64,000 nucleotides of DNA from Dyella jiangningensis. GTDB taxonomy: Bacteria > Pseudomonadota > Gammaproteobacteria > Xanthomonadales > Rhodanobacteraceae. Location: assembly GCA_000632805.1 (NCBI GenBank), contig CP007444.1, forward strand, positions 2,406,772 to 2,470,771, written 5' to 3'. This document shows positions 52,606-63,734 of the stretch, piece after piece. Numbering within the stretch: position 1 is the first letter of the stretch; every line of letters begins with the position of its first letter. The notes below the pieces were generated by a model that ran no database searches, was not told the DNA's origin, and saw only the letters and a list, made by a program, of their open reading frames with translations. Made by a program: the position numbers and the translations under genes.

Positions 52606-53426
52606 GCGGCGCGCTCCGCCCAGCGGTTGCTCCAGCGCTGCAGCAACGCCACCAGCACGAGCAGCACGAATGAAAGCAGCAACATGGCCACGCCAAGCGC
52701 GGCGGCGCCGGCGTAGTCGAACTGTTCGAGCTTCTGCACGATCAACAGGGGCGCGATTTCCGAACGCATGGGAATGTTGCCCGCAATGAAGATCACCGAA
52801 CCGTATTCACCCACGGCTCGCGCCAAGGCCAATGCAAAGCCGGTAAGCAACGTGGGCGCCAGCATCGGCAGGATCACGCGGAAGAACGTCTGGTAGCGGC
52901 GCGCACCCAGGCTTTCCGCCGCTTCTTCCACATCGCGCTCCATCGACGCCAGCACGGGCTGCAGCGTGCGCACCACGAACGGGAAGCCGACGAACACCAT
53001 GGCGACGAGTACGCCGACCGGCGTGTACGCCACCTTGATCCCCAGTGGTTCCAGCCATCGCCCGAGCCAGCCGTTGGGCGCGTACAGTGTGGTCAGTGCG
53101 ATGCCGGCCACGGCCGTGGGCAGCGCGAACGGCAGATCCACCAGGGCATCGAACAGGCGCCGGCCCGGAAACCGGTAGCGCACCAGCACCCAACCGATCA
53201 ACAGCCCGGCCACCGCGTTGATGGAAGCAGCGAGCACGGCGCCGAACAGGCTGAGCCGGAGCGCGGCGAGGGTGCGCGGGCCGGACAGCAACTGGATCAA
53301 TCCGTGGAAACCGATGCCGGTCGCTTTCCAGGCCAGTGCCGCCAATGGCAACAGGACGATCAGCCCCAGGTAGGTAAGCGCATAGCCGAAACTGAGACCG
53401 AAACCGGGTAGCACCTGCCTTCGCAT
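52602..53426 (-). CDS. cysT: Sulfate ABC transporter permease CysT
   Basis: A 274-residue permease with six helices. It has the EAA loop [20 protein letters not shown] and [13 protein letters not shown], typical of CysU/CysT. The chosen ATG at 53426 gives [15 protein letters not shown]; upstream in-frame extension lacks homology. It lies four bases after the sulfate-binding gene stop. Confidence 0.94.
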   Translation of the reverse strand: MRRQVLPGFGLSFGYALTYLGLIVLLPLAALAWKATGIGFHGLIQLLSGPRTLAALRLSLFGAVLAASINAVAGLLIGWVLVRYRFPGRRLFDALVDLPFALPTAVAGIALTTLYAPNGWLGRWLEPLGIKVAYTPVGVLVAMVFVGFPFVVRTLQPVLASMERDVEEAAESLGARRYQTFFRVILPMLAPTLLTGFALALARAVGEYGSVIFIAGNIPMRSEIAPLLIVQKLEQFDYAGAAALGVAMLLLSFVLLVLVALLQRWSNRWAERAA

Positions 53427-53430
53427 GAAA

Positions 53431-54432
53431 TCAGCGCCCCGCGCCCAGCTGGTCGAAAATGGCGCCCTCGGCAAAAAACTTCGCCTGCGCCTGCCGCCAG
53501 TCGCCGAAGACCTCGCTGATGGTGAAGGTGTGGGTTGCGGGGAACTGGCTCGCATAGCGAGTTGCCACTTCCTGCGAACGCGGCCGGTAATAGTTTTTCG
53601 CGGCGATTTCCTGGCCCTGCGGCGAGTACAGGAATTGCAGATAGGCGTCTGCCACGGCGCGCGTGCCGTGCTTGTCGGTGTTCGCATCGACCACCGATAC
53701 GGGCGGCTCGGCGAGGATCGTGATCGACGGCACCACGATGTCGAACTTGTCCTTGCCCAGTTGCCGCTGCGCCAGCAACGCTTCGTTTTCCCACGCGATC
53801 AGTACATCGCCGATGCCGCGCTGTGCAAAGGTATTGGTGGCACCACGCGCGCCGGTATCGAGCACAGGCACGTGCTTGTACAGCTCCTGCACGTAGGCCT
53901 TGGCCTTGGCTTCGTTGCCGCCCGGCTGCTTGAGCGCGTAGCCCCATGCGGCCAGGAAGTTCCAGCGGGCGCCACCTGACGACTTCGGATTGGGCGTCAC
54001 CACCTGCACACCCGGGCGCACCAGGTCGGCCCAATCCTTGATGCCCTTGGGATTGCCCTTGCGCACCAGGAACACGATGGCGGAAGTATAAGGCGCCGCA
54101 TTCTCGGGCAGCCGCGTCTGCCAGTTCTTGGCGACCAGGCCACGATCGGCCATGACGTCGATGTCGTAGGCGAGCGCAAGCGTCACGACATCGGCCGGCA
54201 ACCCATCCACCACCGAACGTGCCTGCTTGCCGGAACCACCGTGCGACATCTGGATGGTCACGCTGTCGCCATGCTGCGCCTTCCACTGCGCGGCGAACGC
54301 CGTGTTGATGTCGCGATAGAGCTCGCGCGTCGGGTCGTAGGACACGTTGAGCAGGGTGACGTCCTTGGCTGCCACGCTGGCCGCAAGCAAAGTGCCGGCG
54401 AGCGCCATCAGGCACGGAACGAGTTTTTTCAT
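53431..54432 (-). CDS. Sulfate-binding periplasmic protein
   Basis: A 333-residue periplasmic solute-binding protein with a cleavable signal peptide (cleavage near [10 protein letters not shown]). The sulfate-binding blocks [27 protein letters not shown] and [17 protein letters not shown] are typical of Sbp/CysP. GGAG is six bases before the ATG. It is the first gene of the sulfate-uptake operon. The upstream region holds a palindrome candidate at 54483-54496. Confidence 0.93.
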   Translation of the reverse strand: MKKLVPCLMALAGTLLAASVAAKDVTLLNVSYDPTRELYRDINTAFAAQWKAQHGDSVTIQMSHGGSGKQARSVVDGLPADVVTLALAYDIDVMADRGLVAKNWQTRLPENAAPYTSAIVFLVRKGNPKGIKDWADLVRPGVQVVTPNPKSSGGARWNFLAAWGYALKQPGGNEAKAKAYVQELYKHVPVLDTGARGATNTFAQRGIGDVLIAWENEALLAQRQLGKDKFDIVVPSITILAEPPVSVVDANTDKHGTRAVADAYLQFLYSPQGQEIAAKNYYRPRSQEVATRYASQFPATHTFTISEVFGDWRQAQAKFFAEGAIFDQLGAGR

Positions 54433-54482
54433 GACGTCTCCTGCGATGGCACGAACGACCAGATTATCGGGCCGGCGTGCAT

Positions 54483-54496
54483 TTGCGAAATCGCAA
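54483..54496. promoter_or_regulatory. Palindrome upstream of sulfate-binding gene
   Basis: TTGCGA-AA-TCGCAA is a perfect 6-bp inverted repeat with a two-base spacer, about 50 bases upstream of the start. It has the length and symmetry of LysR-type operators, and CysB is an expected regulator, but the match is not specific. Confidence 0.3.
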
Positions 54497-54559
54497 TATG
54501 GCATAACCTCATGGCGGCACCATGCGCAAAATCAGCGCAATCCCTCGGGCACGCGTCCT

Positions 54560-55963
54560 TCACGAGCCTTCGCTGGCGCTTTCGTGCGAAGCACCTGCCC
54601 TTCCCGTCGCCACCAGTTGCACCGCCAACCGGTGCGCCGCCGCACGGATTTCCGGCATGGCGGTACATTCCCACAGGTTGCCGCGGAGCAGCGATCCGAT
54701 CGCATACAGGCCGGGGCGGGGCGTCCCGCGGGCATCAAGCAGTTGCCCGTTTGCTTGCGCAGAAATGCCCAGCTGCAACGGGTCGGCTACCGCCAGGCCA
54801 TCACGCAACAATTGCGCAAGCAGCTCATGTGCACCGTACGCCACCGCCGTATCCAATCCGGTCGCCTGGATGACCAGATCCGCCTCGATCGTCGTCACGA
54901 GCTGGGTCGCGCGCTCGCGCAGCGTGAGCTGCAATGGCGAGGCGCCGTCAACATCAAGCACGCGCGATGCGAGTACCTGCAGTCTGCCCTCCTCCTGCAA
55001 CTGGTGAATGGCCTCGCCGGACGCGGGCGCCATGCGGTGACGCGCGGCTTCCCAGATCCAGCGCGCATGCCGCAAGAACTGCCGCCGCCGCGCATGGCCC
55101 ATGCCCTGCCAAAGCAGGGCGTTGATGGGACGCATGCCGTCGACGAGACTGCGCCAGTCCGTCTCCGGCGAGTCCGCCATCGCACGCCGAACCTGGCGAA
55201 GCATCTGCGCGGGACCGCAGCTGCCCAGCAATGCCTGATTGAGCTCCTCCTGACGCGCATAGGGGGCCAGTGGCAGTGCAGAGTGCGTGAAAGGCCATAG
55301 TCCGTGGCGCGAAACGGCCAGCAGCTCCGCATGCGGCCAACGCACGGCGGCCGATAGCAAGGTGTCGACCGCGGTGAGTCCGGTACCGATGACGACGACG
55401 CGCCGCGGCGGCTTCGGATGGCGATCGAGCCGCCATGGATCGAGCTCGTACGCGCCGCCCGCCAGTGCGGTGGTCGAAACGGTGCGCAGGGGTCGCTGCG
55501 CCAAGGCTCCGATCGCCAGCACTACCTGCGAAACGTCGAGCCAGCGGTCGGCACCCACACGCACGGCATAACCACCCTCGGCACGCGCCATCACTTCGCG
55601 CGCGCTGCCAGGATGAATGCGGAAACTCCGACCCGCGCGACGCGCCGCATCGATACGCGCGCCCACCTGCGCCTGAATGAAATCGCCGAACAGGCGGCGC
55701 GGCAGGAAGTCCGTGCCCTTCACCTGGCCCAACTGGCGTGACGCATGCTGGATGAAATCCTCCGCATGCTCGTGGAACACGCCCATGCCTGATGCACGCA
55801 CATTCAACAGATGCCTATCGTCGCCGGTGGCATAGGCGACACCACGCCCGGGCGCCTGCTGGCCGACGATCCAATGGATCGTTCCCGCGTCGTATTGGGC
55901 AAGCAATTCGCCAAAGGCGGCCGCGCCCGCTGCCCCACCACCGATCACCGCGATATCAGTCAT
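54560..55963 (-). CDS. FAD/NAD(P)-binding protein (pyridine nucleotide-disulfide-like)
   Basis: A 467-residue protein with the N-terminal FAD motif AVIGGGAAGAAAFGE, a second dinucleotide motif VVVIGTGLTAVDTLL and a conserved ATG-type block in QATGLDTAVAYG. It resembles the FAD-NAD(P)-binding family (PF13454) of uncharacterised oxidoreductases, also called HI0933-like in older annotations. The substrate is unknown. The ATG at 55963 has GAGGA seven bases upstream; a GTG three bases earlier is possible. It lies on the same strand upstream of the sulfate operon but is separated by 127 bases. Confidence 0.82.
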   Translation of the reverse strand: MTDIAVIGGGAAGAAAFGELLAQYDAGTIHWIVGQQAPGRGVAYATGDDRHLLNVRASGMGVFHEHAEDFIQHASRQLGQVKGTDFLPRRLFGDFIQAQVGARIDAARRAGRSFRIHPGSAREVMARAEGGYAVRVGADRWLDVSQVVLAIGALAQRPLRTVSTTALAGGAYELDPWRLDRHPKPPRRVVVIGTGLTAVDTLLSAAVRWPHAELLAVSRHGLWPFTHSALPLAPYARQEELNQALLGSCGPAQMLRQVRRAMADSPETDWRSLVDGMRPINALLWQGMGHARRRQFLRHARWIWEAARHRMAPASGEAIHQLQEEGRLQVLASRVLDVDGASPLQLTLRERATQLVTTIEADLVIQATGLDTAVAYGAHELLAQLLRDGLAVADPLQLGISAQANGQLLDARGTPRPGLYAIGSLLRGNLWECTAMPEIRAAAHRLAVQLVATGRAGASHESASEGS

Positions 55964-56244
55964 CACTCGTTCCTCGGACTGCGGACATGACGCCGGATGA
56001 TCCGTCGACGACAGGTCAAACGGCAGTGTTCCCCTTGCTCAACATCACAGGTGAAAACGATCTTCACGACATCGGCGATGGAGAAATCCAGCCGTCCGGT
56101 CGGGCCTGTGACAGTGCAGGACATCAACGAACGGAATGCCCGCCTGCGTGATGCAGAATCAAACACAGAGGCCGTTAAGGTGCCGCTAGCCGTGTGTCGA
56201 GTTGCGAGGAGGCTCATTCCCTGGAGGTTATGAGCCCCTTCGCA

Positions 56245-56877
56245 TCAATGCGTAACGCGCTCCGCGTGGCGTTGCGCAAGCACGTCGATCACATCGGACA
56301 GACCCAGTCCTCGCGCGCGCAAGGTCACCAGCAGGTGGAAGACGAGGTCGGCAGCTTCACCCAGCAGCGCTTCGTCATCCTGGGCGACAGCGGCCAGCGC
56401 GGTTTCGACGCCCTCTTCACCGACTTTCTGCGCCATGCGCCGGACGCCGCCTTCGAACAGGCGGGTCGTGTAGCTGCCTTCGGGACGCTCGGCATATCGA
56501 CGCGCTATCAACGCATCAAGTTCGGCGAGGAACCCGCCCACGGGGCGCACGTCGTCGCCAAAACAACTGCTCGTGCCATTGTGACAGGTAGGCCCATGCG
56601 GTTCAGCCGTCACCAGCAAGGTGTCCGCGTCGCAATCCATGCGCAACGATTTCAGCGCCAGCACGTTGCCAGACGTTTCACCCTTGGTCCACAGGCGCTG
56701 CTTGCTACGGCTGAAGAAAGTGACATGGCCGGTGGCCTGCGTCGTCGCCAGCGCATCGGCATTCATGTACCCCAGCATCAACACTTCGCCGGTCAGCCAA
56801 TGCTGCACGACGACGGGCAGCAGACCGTCGCCCTTGGACCAATCAAGCTGCGCGGAATCAAGGAGAGTCGAAGTCAT
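56245..56877 (-). CDS. hisIE: Phosphoribosyl-AMP cyclohydrolase / phosphoribosyl-ATP pyrophosphatase
   Basis: A 210-residue fusion enzyme of histidine biosynthesis. The cyclohydrolase part (about 1-110) has the metal motif [11 protein letters not shown] and the [19 protein letters not shown] segment; the pyrophosphatase part (about 120-210) has [13 protein letters not shown] and [11 protein letters not shown]. The bifunctional form is standard in enterics and xanthomonads. It is the last gene of the his operon, 55 bases after hisF. Confidence 0.96.
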   Translation of the reverse strand: MTSTLLDSAQLDWSKGDGLLPVVVQHWLTGEVLMLGYMNADALATTQATGHVTFFSRSKQRLWTKGETSGNVLALKSLRMDCDADTLLVTAEPHGPTCHNGTSSCFGDDVRPVGGFLAELDALIARRYAERPEGSYTTRLFEGGVRRMAQKVGEEGVETALAAVAQDDEALLGEAADLVFHLLVTLRARGLGLSDVIDVLAQRHAERVTH

Positions 56878-56932
56878 CGTGGATGTCCAAAAAATGGTTG
56901 CGGCACCATGCAGGAATGCACGGTTGTCCGTG

Positions 56933-57703
56933 TCAAGGCCTCACGTTCACGCCCCATGTTGCCAGCGACTGCTTCAACGCAGGGATCGCGATGGCGCCGG
57001 AATGGAATACGCTGGCCGCGAGCGCGCCGTCCACATCCGATTGCAGGAAAGCGTCGCGGAAATGCTCCGGCGCACCGGCACCGCCCGAGGCGACCAGGGG
57101 CACGTGGCAAAGCGCACGCACAGCCGACAACTGCTCCAGGTCGTAACCCTGGCGCACGCCATCGCTGCCCATGCAGTTGAGCACGATCTCGCCGGCACCG
57201 CGCCGTTGCGCTTCTTCGATCCAGTCGAGCGTGCGCCGCGGCAACGCCTGCGTGCGCGTCGGATCGCCGGTGTATTGACGGACACGCCATTCACCATCGG
57301 CATCGCGCAGGCTGTCCACGCCGACCACCACGCACTGCACGCCAAAGGCAGCCGACAATTCGTCGATCAGGTCGGGGCGCTCCAGCGCGGGAGAGTTCAC
57401 CGATATCTTGTCGGCGCCGGCATACAACACTGCCCTCGCCTCCTCCACGCTGCGGATGCCACCAGCCACGCAGAACGGAATATCGATCACTCTCGCGACG
57501 CGCTCTACCCAGCCGCGATCGACGCTACGTCCCTCGGGGCTGGCGGTAATGTCATAGAACACCAGTTCGTCCGCGCCTTCATCGCGATAGCGAAGCGCGA
57601 GATCGACGATCTCACCCATCACCACGTGGTCGCGAAACCGCACGCCCTTCACGACCTTGCCGTCTCGCACATCAAGGCAGGGAATGATGCGACGACTCAG
57701 CAT
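56933..57703 (-). CDS. hisF: Imidazole glycerol phosphate synthase subunit HisF
   Basis: A 256-residue TIM-barrel lyase that uses ammonia from HisH to form imidazole glycerol phosphate and AICAR. It starts [19 protein letters not shown] with the catalytic Asp, and the second Asp is in [16 protein letters not shown]. Length matches E. coli (258). It overlaps hisA by seven bases. Confidence 0.97.
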   Translation of the reverse strand: MLSRRIIPCLDVRDGKVVKGVRFRDHVVMGEIVDLALRYRDEGADELVFYDITASPEGRSVDRGWVERVARVIDIPFCVAGGIRSVEEARAVLYAGADKISVNSPALERPDLIDELSAAFGVQCVVVGVDSLRDADGEWRVRQYTGDPTRTQALPRRTLDWIEEAQRRGAGEIVLNCMGSDGVRQGYDLEQLSAVRALCHVPLVASGGAGAPEHFRDAFLQSDVDGALAASVFHSGAIAIPALKQSLATWGVNVRP

Positions 57704-58425
57704 GCCAGCGCCTCCTCCACGGTGAAGCGACCTTCGAGCAATGCACGCCCGAGAATGACGCCTTTCGCACCCGCCTCGCGTGCCGCGCGGATGTCGTCGA
57801 GCGAGCGCACGCCGCCGGACGCCTGCACCGCCAGCGTCGGCACCGTGGCCGCCAGGTGGCTATACAGTTCAAGATTGAAACCGGCGAGCATGCCGTCTCG
57901 ATGGATGTCCGTGCACAGCAGGTGCCTTGCACCGCGGATGGCATACCAGGGGGCGAGTTCATCCAGCGTGCGCGATTCCGTTTCCGTCCAACCTGCGCTG
58001 GGCAGGCGCCACGCACCATCCTGTTGCAAGGTGTCCAAGGCCAGCGTAATGCGCTCGGCGCCGCGCGCTGACAGCCAGCCTGCCACGCGTTCCGGCTCGC
58101 GGATGGCAAGACTGCCGACCACCACGCGCGATACGCCGGCATCGAACAGGCGCTGCACGTCGTCTTCGGAACGCACGCCACCGCCCGCCTGGATACGCAT
58201 GCCGTCCCGCGCGATCGACTCGATCACGGCGAGATTTTCCAGGCTGCCACCCCGGGCGCCATCCAGGTCGACCAGGTGCAGCCACTCGGCGCCAGCTTGC
58301 GCATAGCGAGTGGCCAGCGCGCGCGAGTCGAAGTCATAGGTAGTCTGCTGTGCGTAATCACCCTGCTTGAGGCGCACGACGCGACCTCCGCGCAGATCGA
58401 TGGCAGGAATGACGGTAAAGCTCAT
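57697..58425 (-). CDS. hisA: ProFAR isomerase HisA
   Basis: A 242-residue TIM-barrel isomerase acting on ProFAR. Motifs are [19 protein letters not shown] and the C-terminal [12 protein letters not shown]. The HisA catalytic Asp occur in AIDL and in CTDIHRDGM. It overlaps hisH by four bases and hisF by seven. Confidence 0.97.
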   Translation of the reverse strand: MSFTVIPAIDLRGGRVVRLKQGDYAQQTTYDFDSRALATRYAQAGAEWLHLVDLDGARGGSLENLAVIESIARDGMRIQAGGGVRSEDDVQRLFDAGVSRVVVGSLAIREPERVAGWLSARGAERITLALDTLQQDGAWRLPSAGWTETESRTLDELAPWYAIRGARHLLCTDIHRDGMLAGFNLELYSHLAATVPTLAVQASGGVRSLDDIRAAREAGAKGVILGRALLEGRFTVEEALAC

Positions 58426-59012
58426 AGCTCGAGGAAGTTCTTCAATAGGCGGGCGCCGACCTTGGCCGAACGCTCGGGGTGGAATTGCATGCCGTGGAAG
58501 TTGCCCTGTGCGATCACGCTGGCGAATTCATCGCCGTAATCGGTGGAAGCAAGCGCGTAGTCGCCCATCGGCACGGCGTAACTGTGTACGAAGTAGGCCC
58601 AATCGTCGTCGCCCAGGCCAGCCAACAATGGATGCTCGCGTCGTGGTCGGACGCGATTCCATCCCATGTGTGGTACGCGGCGGCCTGGCTGGTCCTCGAA
58701 ACGGCGAACGATGGCGGGCACCACGCCGAGACAGGTGGTGTCGCCCTCTTCCGAGCGTTCGCACAACAACTGCATGCCCAGGCAGACGCCCAGCACCGGC
58801 TGGGTGAGCGAGCGGATTTGATCGACCAGGCCCAGCTCGCGCAATCGCGCCATGCCCGGCCCGGCGGCCCCGACGCCAGGAAGGATCACCTTGTCCGCCG
58901 TACGGATCGTTTCGGCGTCCGAAGTGAGCGCTGCTTCCACACCGAGACGCTGCAGTGCGTAGCGCACCGATCCGATGTTGGTGCCACCCGCGTCGACCAG
59001 GACCACGCCCAT
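58422..59012 (-). CDS. hisH: Imidazole glycerol phosphate synthase subunit HisH
   Basis: A 196-residue glutamine amidotransferase. The nucleophile Cys is in LGVCLGMQLL, with His in HGMQFHPERS. It supplies ammonia to HisF. The ATG at 59012 overlaps the hisB stop (TAATG); in-frame upstream extension is not conserved. Confidence 0.96.
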   Translation of the reverse strand: MGVVLVDAGGTNIGSVRYALQRLGVEAALTSDAETIRTADKVILPGVGAAGPGMARLRELGLVDQIRSLTQPVLGVCLGMQLLCERSEEGDTTCLGVVPAIVRRFEDQPGRRVPHMGWNRVRPRREHPLLAGLGDDDWAYFVHSYAVPMGDYALASTDYGDEFASVIAQGNFHGMQFHPERSAKVGARLLKNFLEL

Positions 59013-60076
59013 TACAGCGCCCCCTTGGTGCTGGGAAGTTCGCTGCCTTCGCGCCGGATCGCCTGGCGCAACGCGCGCGCCACGACCTTGAAGCAGGCTT
59101 CCACCATGTGATGCGCGTTGTCGCCCTGCACGCTCAAATGCAGGTTGGCGCCCAGCGTCTCGCACAGCGAGCGGAAGAAATGCGGCACGAGTTCAGTGGG
59201 CACGTCGCCCACCCGCTCACGCGGGAACTGCCCCTCGAAGACGAAATAGGGACGGCCGGAAAGATCCAGCGCTGCGCTCGCCTGCGACTCGTCCATGGGC
59301 AGCACGAAGCCGTAGCGACCGATACCGCGCTTGTCGCCCAAGGCCTGCCGCAACGCCTGTCCCAGCGCCAGCGCGCAGTCTTCGATGGTGTGGTGCTCGT
59401 CGATGTGCGTATCGCCGTCGCATCCCAGCGCCAGCGCGAAACCGCCGTGCTTGCCGATCTGTTCCAGCATGTGGTCGAAGAAGCCCAGGCCGGTGTGGAT
59501 CTGCGGCTCAGCAGTCTTGTCGAGATTCACGCTCACGGTAATGCGCGTCTCGCGCGTATTCCGGTCGACCGTAGCCATGCGCGGGGCATCCAGCAGCTGG
59601 TGCGCAACCTCGTCCCACGCGAGCCCCTGCGGGCCCACGCGGAAACCGCGCACACCCATATTCGCGGCAAACAGGAGGTCGGTCTCGCGATCGCCCACCA
59701 TCGCCGATGCGGCGCGACTCCAGCCATCGTCCGCCAGGTAGTGGCGCAGCATGCCGACACCCGGCTTGCGGGTATCGAGGTTCTCGTGCGGAAAACTGCG
59801 ATCGATCAACACTTCACGCACCTTGACGCCTTGCGACAAGAGAATGCGCATCAGCAGTTCGTGCGGCCCGTTGAAATCCGCCTCGGGAAAGCTGTCGGTG
59901 CCCAGGCCATCCTGGTTGGTCACCATCACCAGCTCGTAGCCGGCGGCCACGATGCGTTGCAACGCGCCGATCACGCCAGGCAACAGGGCGAACTTCTCGA
60001 AGCTGTCGATCTGGAAATCTTCCGGCTCCTCAATGAGGCAACCATCGCGATCGATGAAAAGGATCTTGCGGCTCAT
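59012..60076 (-). CDS. hisB: Bifunctional histidinol-phosphatase / imidazoleglycerol-phosphate dehydratase
   Basis: A 354-residue bifunctional protein. The N-terminal HAD phosphatase (about 1-165) has [11 protein letters not shown]; the dehydratase (about 168-354) has the metal motifs [28 protein letters not shown] and HMVEACFK. It catalyses two steps of histidine synthesis. The stop overlaps the hisH start and the start overlaps hisC by four bases. Confidence 0.97.
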   Translation of the reverse strand: MSRKILFIDRDGCLIEEPEDFQIDSFEKFALLPGVIGALQRIVAAGYELVMVTNQDGLGTDSFPEADFNGPHELLMRILLSQGVKVREVLIDRSFPHENLDTRKPGVGMLRHYLADDGWSRAASAMVGDRETDLLFAANMGVRGFRVGPQGLAWDEVAHQLLDAPRMATVDRNTRETRITVSVNLDKTAEPQIHTGLGFFDHMLEQIGKHGGFALALGCDGDTHIDEHHTIEDCALALGQALRQALGDKRGIGRYGFVLPMDESQASAALDLSGRPYFVFEGQFPRERVGDVPTELVPHFFRSLCETLGANLHLSVQGDNAHHMVEACFKVVARALRQAIRREGSELPSTKGAL

Positions 60077-61134
60077 GCGTTGATGTCCTGAAGTACGGCA
60101 AGCACGCGGTCATTCTCTTCCGCCGTGCCGATGGTGAGGCGCAGCGCATCGCCCAGCCGCGGATAGCGGCGCACATCGCGTACCACGATGTCGGCGGCCA
60201 GCAAACGCTGATACACCGCGGCCGGATCATCCAGTCGCACCGCCAGGAAATTGGCCTGCGACGGCAGCACCTCGCGCACGCCCGGCAGGGCCGCAAGCGC
60301 AGTGGCCATGCGTTCGCGCTGCTCGCGTACGGTGGCAATGTGCTGGCTCGCTTCGGCCTGCCCAACCGTGGAGAGGGCGCGCAACGCCAGCGCCACGCAG
60401 GGTCTCGGCAACGGATATGGGGCAATGATGCGGCGAAGCAGCGCGATCACATCCTCGTTCGCCAGCAGCGTACCGATGCGTGCGCCCGCGAGGGCCCAGG
60501 CCTTGGACAGCGTGCGAAGCACGGCAAGGTTCTCGTAGCGACCGACCAATGGCGCCACGCTCGGCGTATCGGAAAACTCGATGTACGCCTCATCGGCCAC
60601 CAGCAATGCGCGTCCCGACAACGCCTGCGCGAGACGCTCCACCTGGGCCTGCGTCACCTTCTGTCCGGTGGGATTGTTCGGCGTACATACGAACACCAGC
60701 TTCACTGCCGGTGTCAGCGCAGCCAGCACGGCATCCACGTCAAGCGAGAAATCCTCGGCCAGCGGAATTTCCACCACCGCTGCGTTCTGGATGCGCGCGG
60801 ATACCGCATACATGCCGAACGTCGGCGGCTGAATCGCAATGGCATCTTCGCCGGCACGACAGAACGCGCGGACCAGCAGGTCGATCGCCTCGTCGCTGCC
60901 GCGTCCCACCAGTACCTGCGTCGGGCGCACGCCATAGAGCGTCGCCAGCGCCTCGATCAGCGCGGCCGGCTGTGGATCGGGATAGCGATTGCATTCCAGC
61001 GCATCGTCGCCGGGCGGCGCCCAGGACGATTCGTTGGCGTTGAGCAGGATCGCGCCGCCACTCGCTTCCATCCGCGCGGAGGAATACGGCTGCATGGCGC
61101 GGATCTCCGGGCGTGCAAGTTCCACGATGCTCAT
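60073..61134 (-). CDS. hisC: Histidinol-phosphate aminotransferase
   Basis: A 353-residue PLP enzyme that makes histidinol phosphate from imidazole acetol phosphate. PLP-Lys is in [16 protein letters not shown], and CTPNNPTGQ and VADEAYIEF are the family blocks. Length fits (about 350). The ATG at 61134 overlaps the hisD stop (ATGA); longer frames upstream read through hisD in another frame. Confidence 0.96.
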   Translation of the reverse strand: MSIVELARPEIRAMQPYSSARMEASGGAILLNANESSWAPPGDDALECNRYPDPQPAALIEALATLYGVRPTQVLVGRGSDEAIDLLVRAFCRAGEDAIAIQPPTFGMYAVSARIQNAAVVEIPLAEDFSLDVDAVLAALTPAVKLVFVCTPNNPTGQKVTQAQVERLAQALSGRALLVADEAYIEFSDTPSVAPLVGRYENLAVLRTLSKAWALAGARIGTLLANEDVIALLRRIIAPYPLPRPCVALALRALSTVGQAEASQHIATVREQRERMATALAALPGVREVLPSQANFLAVRLDDPAAVYQRLLAADIVVRDVRRYPRLGDALRLTIGTAEENDRVLAVLQDINA

Positions 61135-62438
61135 GCTGCCGTCTCCAGCGCGGCCAGGCGCAAGGTCACCGCGCGGCGGTGCGCTTCCAGCTGTTCGGCG
61201 GCCGCCAACGTCGCCGTGCACGGGCCGATCTCGCGCAGGCCTGCGGGTGAAAGCTCCTGCACGGTAATCTGCTTCTGGAAGCTCGCCACGGACACGCCGC
61301 TGTAGCTGCGCGCGTAGCCGTACGTCGGCAGCACGTGGTTGCTTCCGCTGCAGTAATCGCCCACGGATTCCGGCGTCCACGCGCCGAGGAACACCGAACC
61401 GGCGCTCTCGACGGCCGCCAGCAGGTCGCGCGGCTGCGCCACCTGCAGGATCAGGTGCTCGGGCGCGTAGCGATTGCTCACCTCCACGGCCTGCGCCAGC
61501 GACGACACCGCTATCAGGCGGCTTTGCGACAGCGCCTGCCTGGCGATGTCCGCCCGCGGCAACGCCGCGCACTGCTGCGCCACTTCGGTCTCCACCGCGT
61601 CGAGCAGGGTCGGTGAAGGGCTGAGCAGAATCACCTGCGAATCCGGACCATGCTCGGCCTGGGACAGCAGATCGGCGGCAACGAACGCCGCATTGGCCTG
61701 CTCGTCGGCGATCACCAGCACTTCCGACGGGCCGGCCGGCATGTCAATGGCAGCGCCCTCGGGATCGGCCGACACTTGCAGCTTCGCCTCGGTGACCCAG
61801 GCATTGCCGGGGCCAAACAGCTTGTCGCACTTGGGCACCGATGCCGTGCCGTAGGCCATGGCCGCAATCGCCTGCGCGCCGCCCAGTTTGAATACCTTGT
61901 GCACGCCGGTGATGCGCGCCGCATAGAGCACCGCGTCATCGCAGCGCCCATCGGCGCGAGCCGGCGAGCACAGCACCACCTCGGGACAGCCGGCGATGCG
62001 TGCGGGCACGCCCAGCATCAGCGCCGTGGAGGGCAACGGCGCGCTGCCGGCGGGCACGTACAGGCCCACGCGGCCGATCGGTCGCAACACGCGCTCCACC
62101 CGCACGCCGCTGGCCGTGTCCAGCGCCACCGGCTGCGGGGCAGCGGCACGGTGGAACGCTTCAATGCGCGCAGCCGCCTCTTCGATGGCCGCCTTCAGCA
62201 CGGGATCGAGCCTGGCTTCAGCCTCGTCCATCTCTCGCCCGGAGACTTCGATGGCATCGAGCGTACAGTGGTCGTAGCGCTCGCTCAGATCACGCAATGC
62301 CTGGTCACCATCGGCGCGCACGCGCGCAACGATCTGCTCGACACCGGTGCGCAAGGTATCGGCGCGCGACTGCGGTGGACGGGCCAGCGCCGCGCGACGT
62401 GCGGCGTTGTCGAGTGCATTCCAATCGAGGCGGTTCAT
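61131..62438 (-). CDS. hisD: Histidinol dehydrogenase
   Basis: A 435-residue zinc- and NAD-dependent enzyme that oxidises histidinol to histidine in two steps. Zinc-binding signature blocks include the [15 protein letters not shown] segment, and [14 protein letters not shown] and [15 protein letters not shown] are present. Length is normal (E. coli 434). It follows hisG by 27 bases. Confidence 0.97.
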   Translation of the reverse strand: MNRLDWNALDNAARRAALARPPQSRADTLRTGVEQIVARVRADGDQALRDLSERYDHCTLDAIEVSGREMDEAEARLDPVLKAAIEEAAARIEAFHRAAAPQPVALDTASGVRVERVLRPIGRVGLYVPAGSAPLPSTALMLGVPARIAGCPEVVLCSPARADGRCDDAVLYAARITGVHKVFKLGGAQAIAAMAYGTASVPKCDKLFGPGNAWVTEAKLQVSADPEGAAIDMPAGPSEVLVIADEQANAAFVAADLLSQAEHGPDSQVILLSPSPTLLDAVETEVAQQCAALPRADIARQALSQSRLIAVSSLAQAVEVSNRYAPEHLILQVAQPRDLLAAVESAGSVFLGAWTPESVGDYCSGSNHVLPTYGYARSYSGVSVASFQKQITVQELSPAGLREIGPCTATLAAAEQLEAHRRAVTLRLAALETAA

Positions 62439-62465
62439 ACCGTTCTACCTTTCATCCCGCCTGCA

Positions 62466-63359
62466 TCACGCAAGCATCTTCTCGACCGGAAGCACGAACA
62501 TCTCGCGTGCACCGGCCTTCTTGATCTCTTCGAGCTGTCGCCAGCTCACCTCACCCGCGCACAACGCCTGCAACATCAGCTGATCGGGCTGGCCCGCCAC
62601 CGGCAGCAGCGTCGGCTGCGGACCGCCGGGCAGCAAGCGAATCACCGCATCCAGCGCGCTGCGTGATGTCTGCAGCAGCAGCAGGCGCGATTCGCGCACC
62701 TGGATCACACCGTCGAGGCGCTTGAGCAGCAGGTCGATCATGTCGCCGCGTTCGTCGGTGGGCAGCGCTTCGGGGCCTGTCAGCACGGCTTCGCTTTCCA
62801 GCAGCACATCGGCTTCGCGCAACTGGTTGGCTACCAGCGTGCCGCCGCTCTGCACAAGGTCGCAGATGGCATCGGCCGTGCCCAGGCGGGGCGCGATTTC
62901 CACCGAGCCCGCCAACGTCACGACGCCGGCATCCACACCATTCGTGCGCAGCCATTCGCCAAGCAGCCCCGGGTATGAAGTGGCGATGCGCATGCCCTGC
63001 AACTGCGCCGGCTCGCGATAGTCGAACTCCTGCGGCACCGCGATCGACAGGCGGCAGCGGCCGAAGCCCAGCGAGCGCCACTCGCTCAGCGCCGGCCCTT
63101 CGCGGCCTGCGGTGAGCTGGAACTCGCTGAGTACGTTGCGGCCCACGATACCCAGATCACATACGCCCTGCGCGATCAGCCCAGGAATGTCGTCGTCGCG
63201 CACCAGCAGCAGATCAACGGGCTCGCCTTCGCCGAACAGGAACAGCTTGTCACGGCTTTGGCGGAACGTGAGGCCGCAACGGTTGAGCAGGTCGAGCGCC
63301 GGCTCGGTGAGCCGGCCGGACTTCTGCATGGCAATACGTAGTCGATCCCGCGGTTTCAT
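62466..63359 (-). CDS. hisG: ATP phosphoribosyltransferase (long form)
   Basis: A 297-residue enzyme of the first step of histidine synthesis, joining ATP and PRPP, feedback-inhibited by histidine. Length indicates the long form, with a C-terminal regulatory ACT-like domain (about 225-297). It starts RLRIAMQKSGRLTEPALDLL and has VRDDDIPGLIAQGVCDLGIV. The start overlaps the regulator stop (ATGA), so hisG is coupled to yerC. Confidence 0.97.
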   Translation of the reverse strand: MKPRDRLRIAMQKSGRLTEPALDLLNRCGLTFRQSRDKLFLFGEGEPVDLLLVRDDDIPGLIAQGVCDLGIVGRNVLSEFQLTAGREGPALSEWRSLGFGRCRLSIAVPQEFDYREPAQLQGMRIATSYPGLLGEWLRTNGVDAGVVTLAGSVEIAPRLGTADAICDLVQSGGTLVANQLREADVLLESEAVLTGPEALPTDERGDMIDLLLKRLDGVIQVRESRLLLLQTSRSALDAVIRLLPGGPQPTLLPVAGQPDQLMLQALCAGEVSWRQLEEIKKAGAREMFVLPVEKMLA

Positions 63360-63703
63360 GCCTTGGCCTTCTTGCTTGCTGCCTTGCCGGCTGCGCGACG
63401 ACGCGCAGCGCGGGCGGCGGCGGCGAGATAGCCGCCATTGCCCTGATTGAGGAAACGCGCCACGCGCCCGATGGTCGTGATGCTCACCGCCGTGCGCTCG
63501 TGGATTTCACGATACGCCACACCATCCAGCAGATACGGCACCACGCGCCAGCGATCGATCAGCACTTCCAGCTCGGCTGGCGTGCAGAGGTCGTGCAGGA
63601 ACGCCGACATCTCTTCGGCGTTCTTCAGCGAGAGCAACGCCTCGCAAAGACTGAGCTCGGCGGACTCGGCGGGGGTTTCGGGATCGAGGGATCGGCGCTT
63701 CAT
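63356..63703 (-). CDS. YerC/YecD family TrpR-like regulator
   Basis: A 115-residue helix-turn-helix protein of the TrpR/YerC-YecD family. The HTH is about residues 55-85 (AYREIHERTAVSITTIGRVA) and the N-terminal part forms the dimer helices. The Ala/Arg/Lys-rich C-terminal tail extends it. It heads the his operon, so it probably represses histidine genes in response to histidine or a related ligand, as inferred for this family in xanthomonads. No Shine-Dalgarno is visible; the leader is only about 23 bases. Confidence 0.92.
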   Translation of the reverse strand: MKRRSLDPETPAESAELSLCEALLSLKNAEEMSAFLHDLCTPAELEVLIDRWRVVPYLLDGVAYREIHERTAVSITTIGRVARFLNQGNGGYLAAAARAARRRAAGKAASKKAKA

Positions 63704-63706
63704 AAT

Positions 63707-63724
63707 GTACTAATGCGTTAATAC
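63707..63724. promoter_or_regulatory. TrpR-type operator of the his operon
   Basis: GTACTAATGCGTTAATAC is an imperfect 18-base palindrome. It shares both half-site ends with the E. coli trp operator GTACTAGTTAACTAGTAC (GTACTA at one end, TA-TAC at the other). It lies just upstream of the regulator start and after the promoter -10 box, as expected for autorepression. Confidence 0.7.
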
Positions 63725-63734
63725 AATGGAGCGA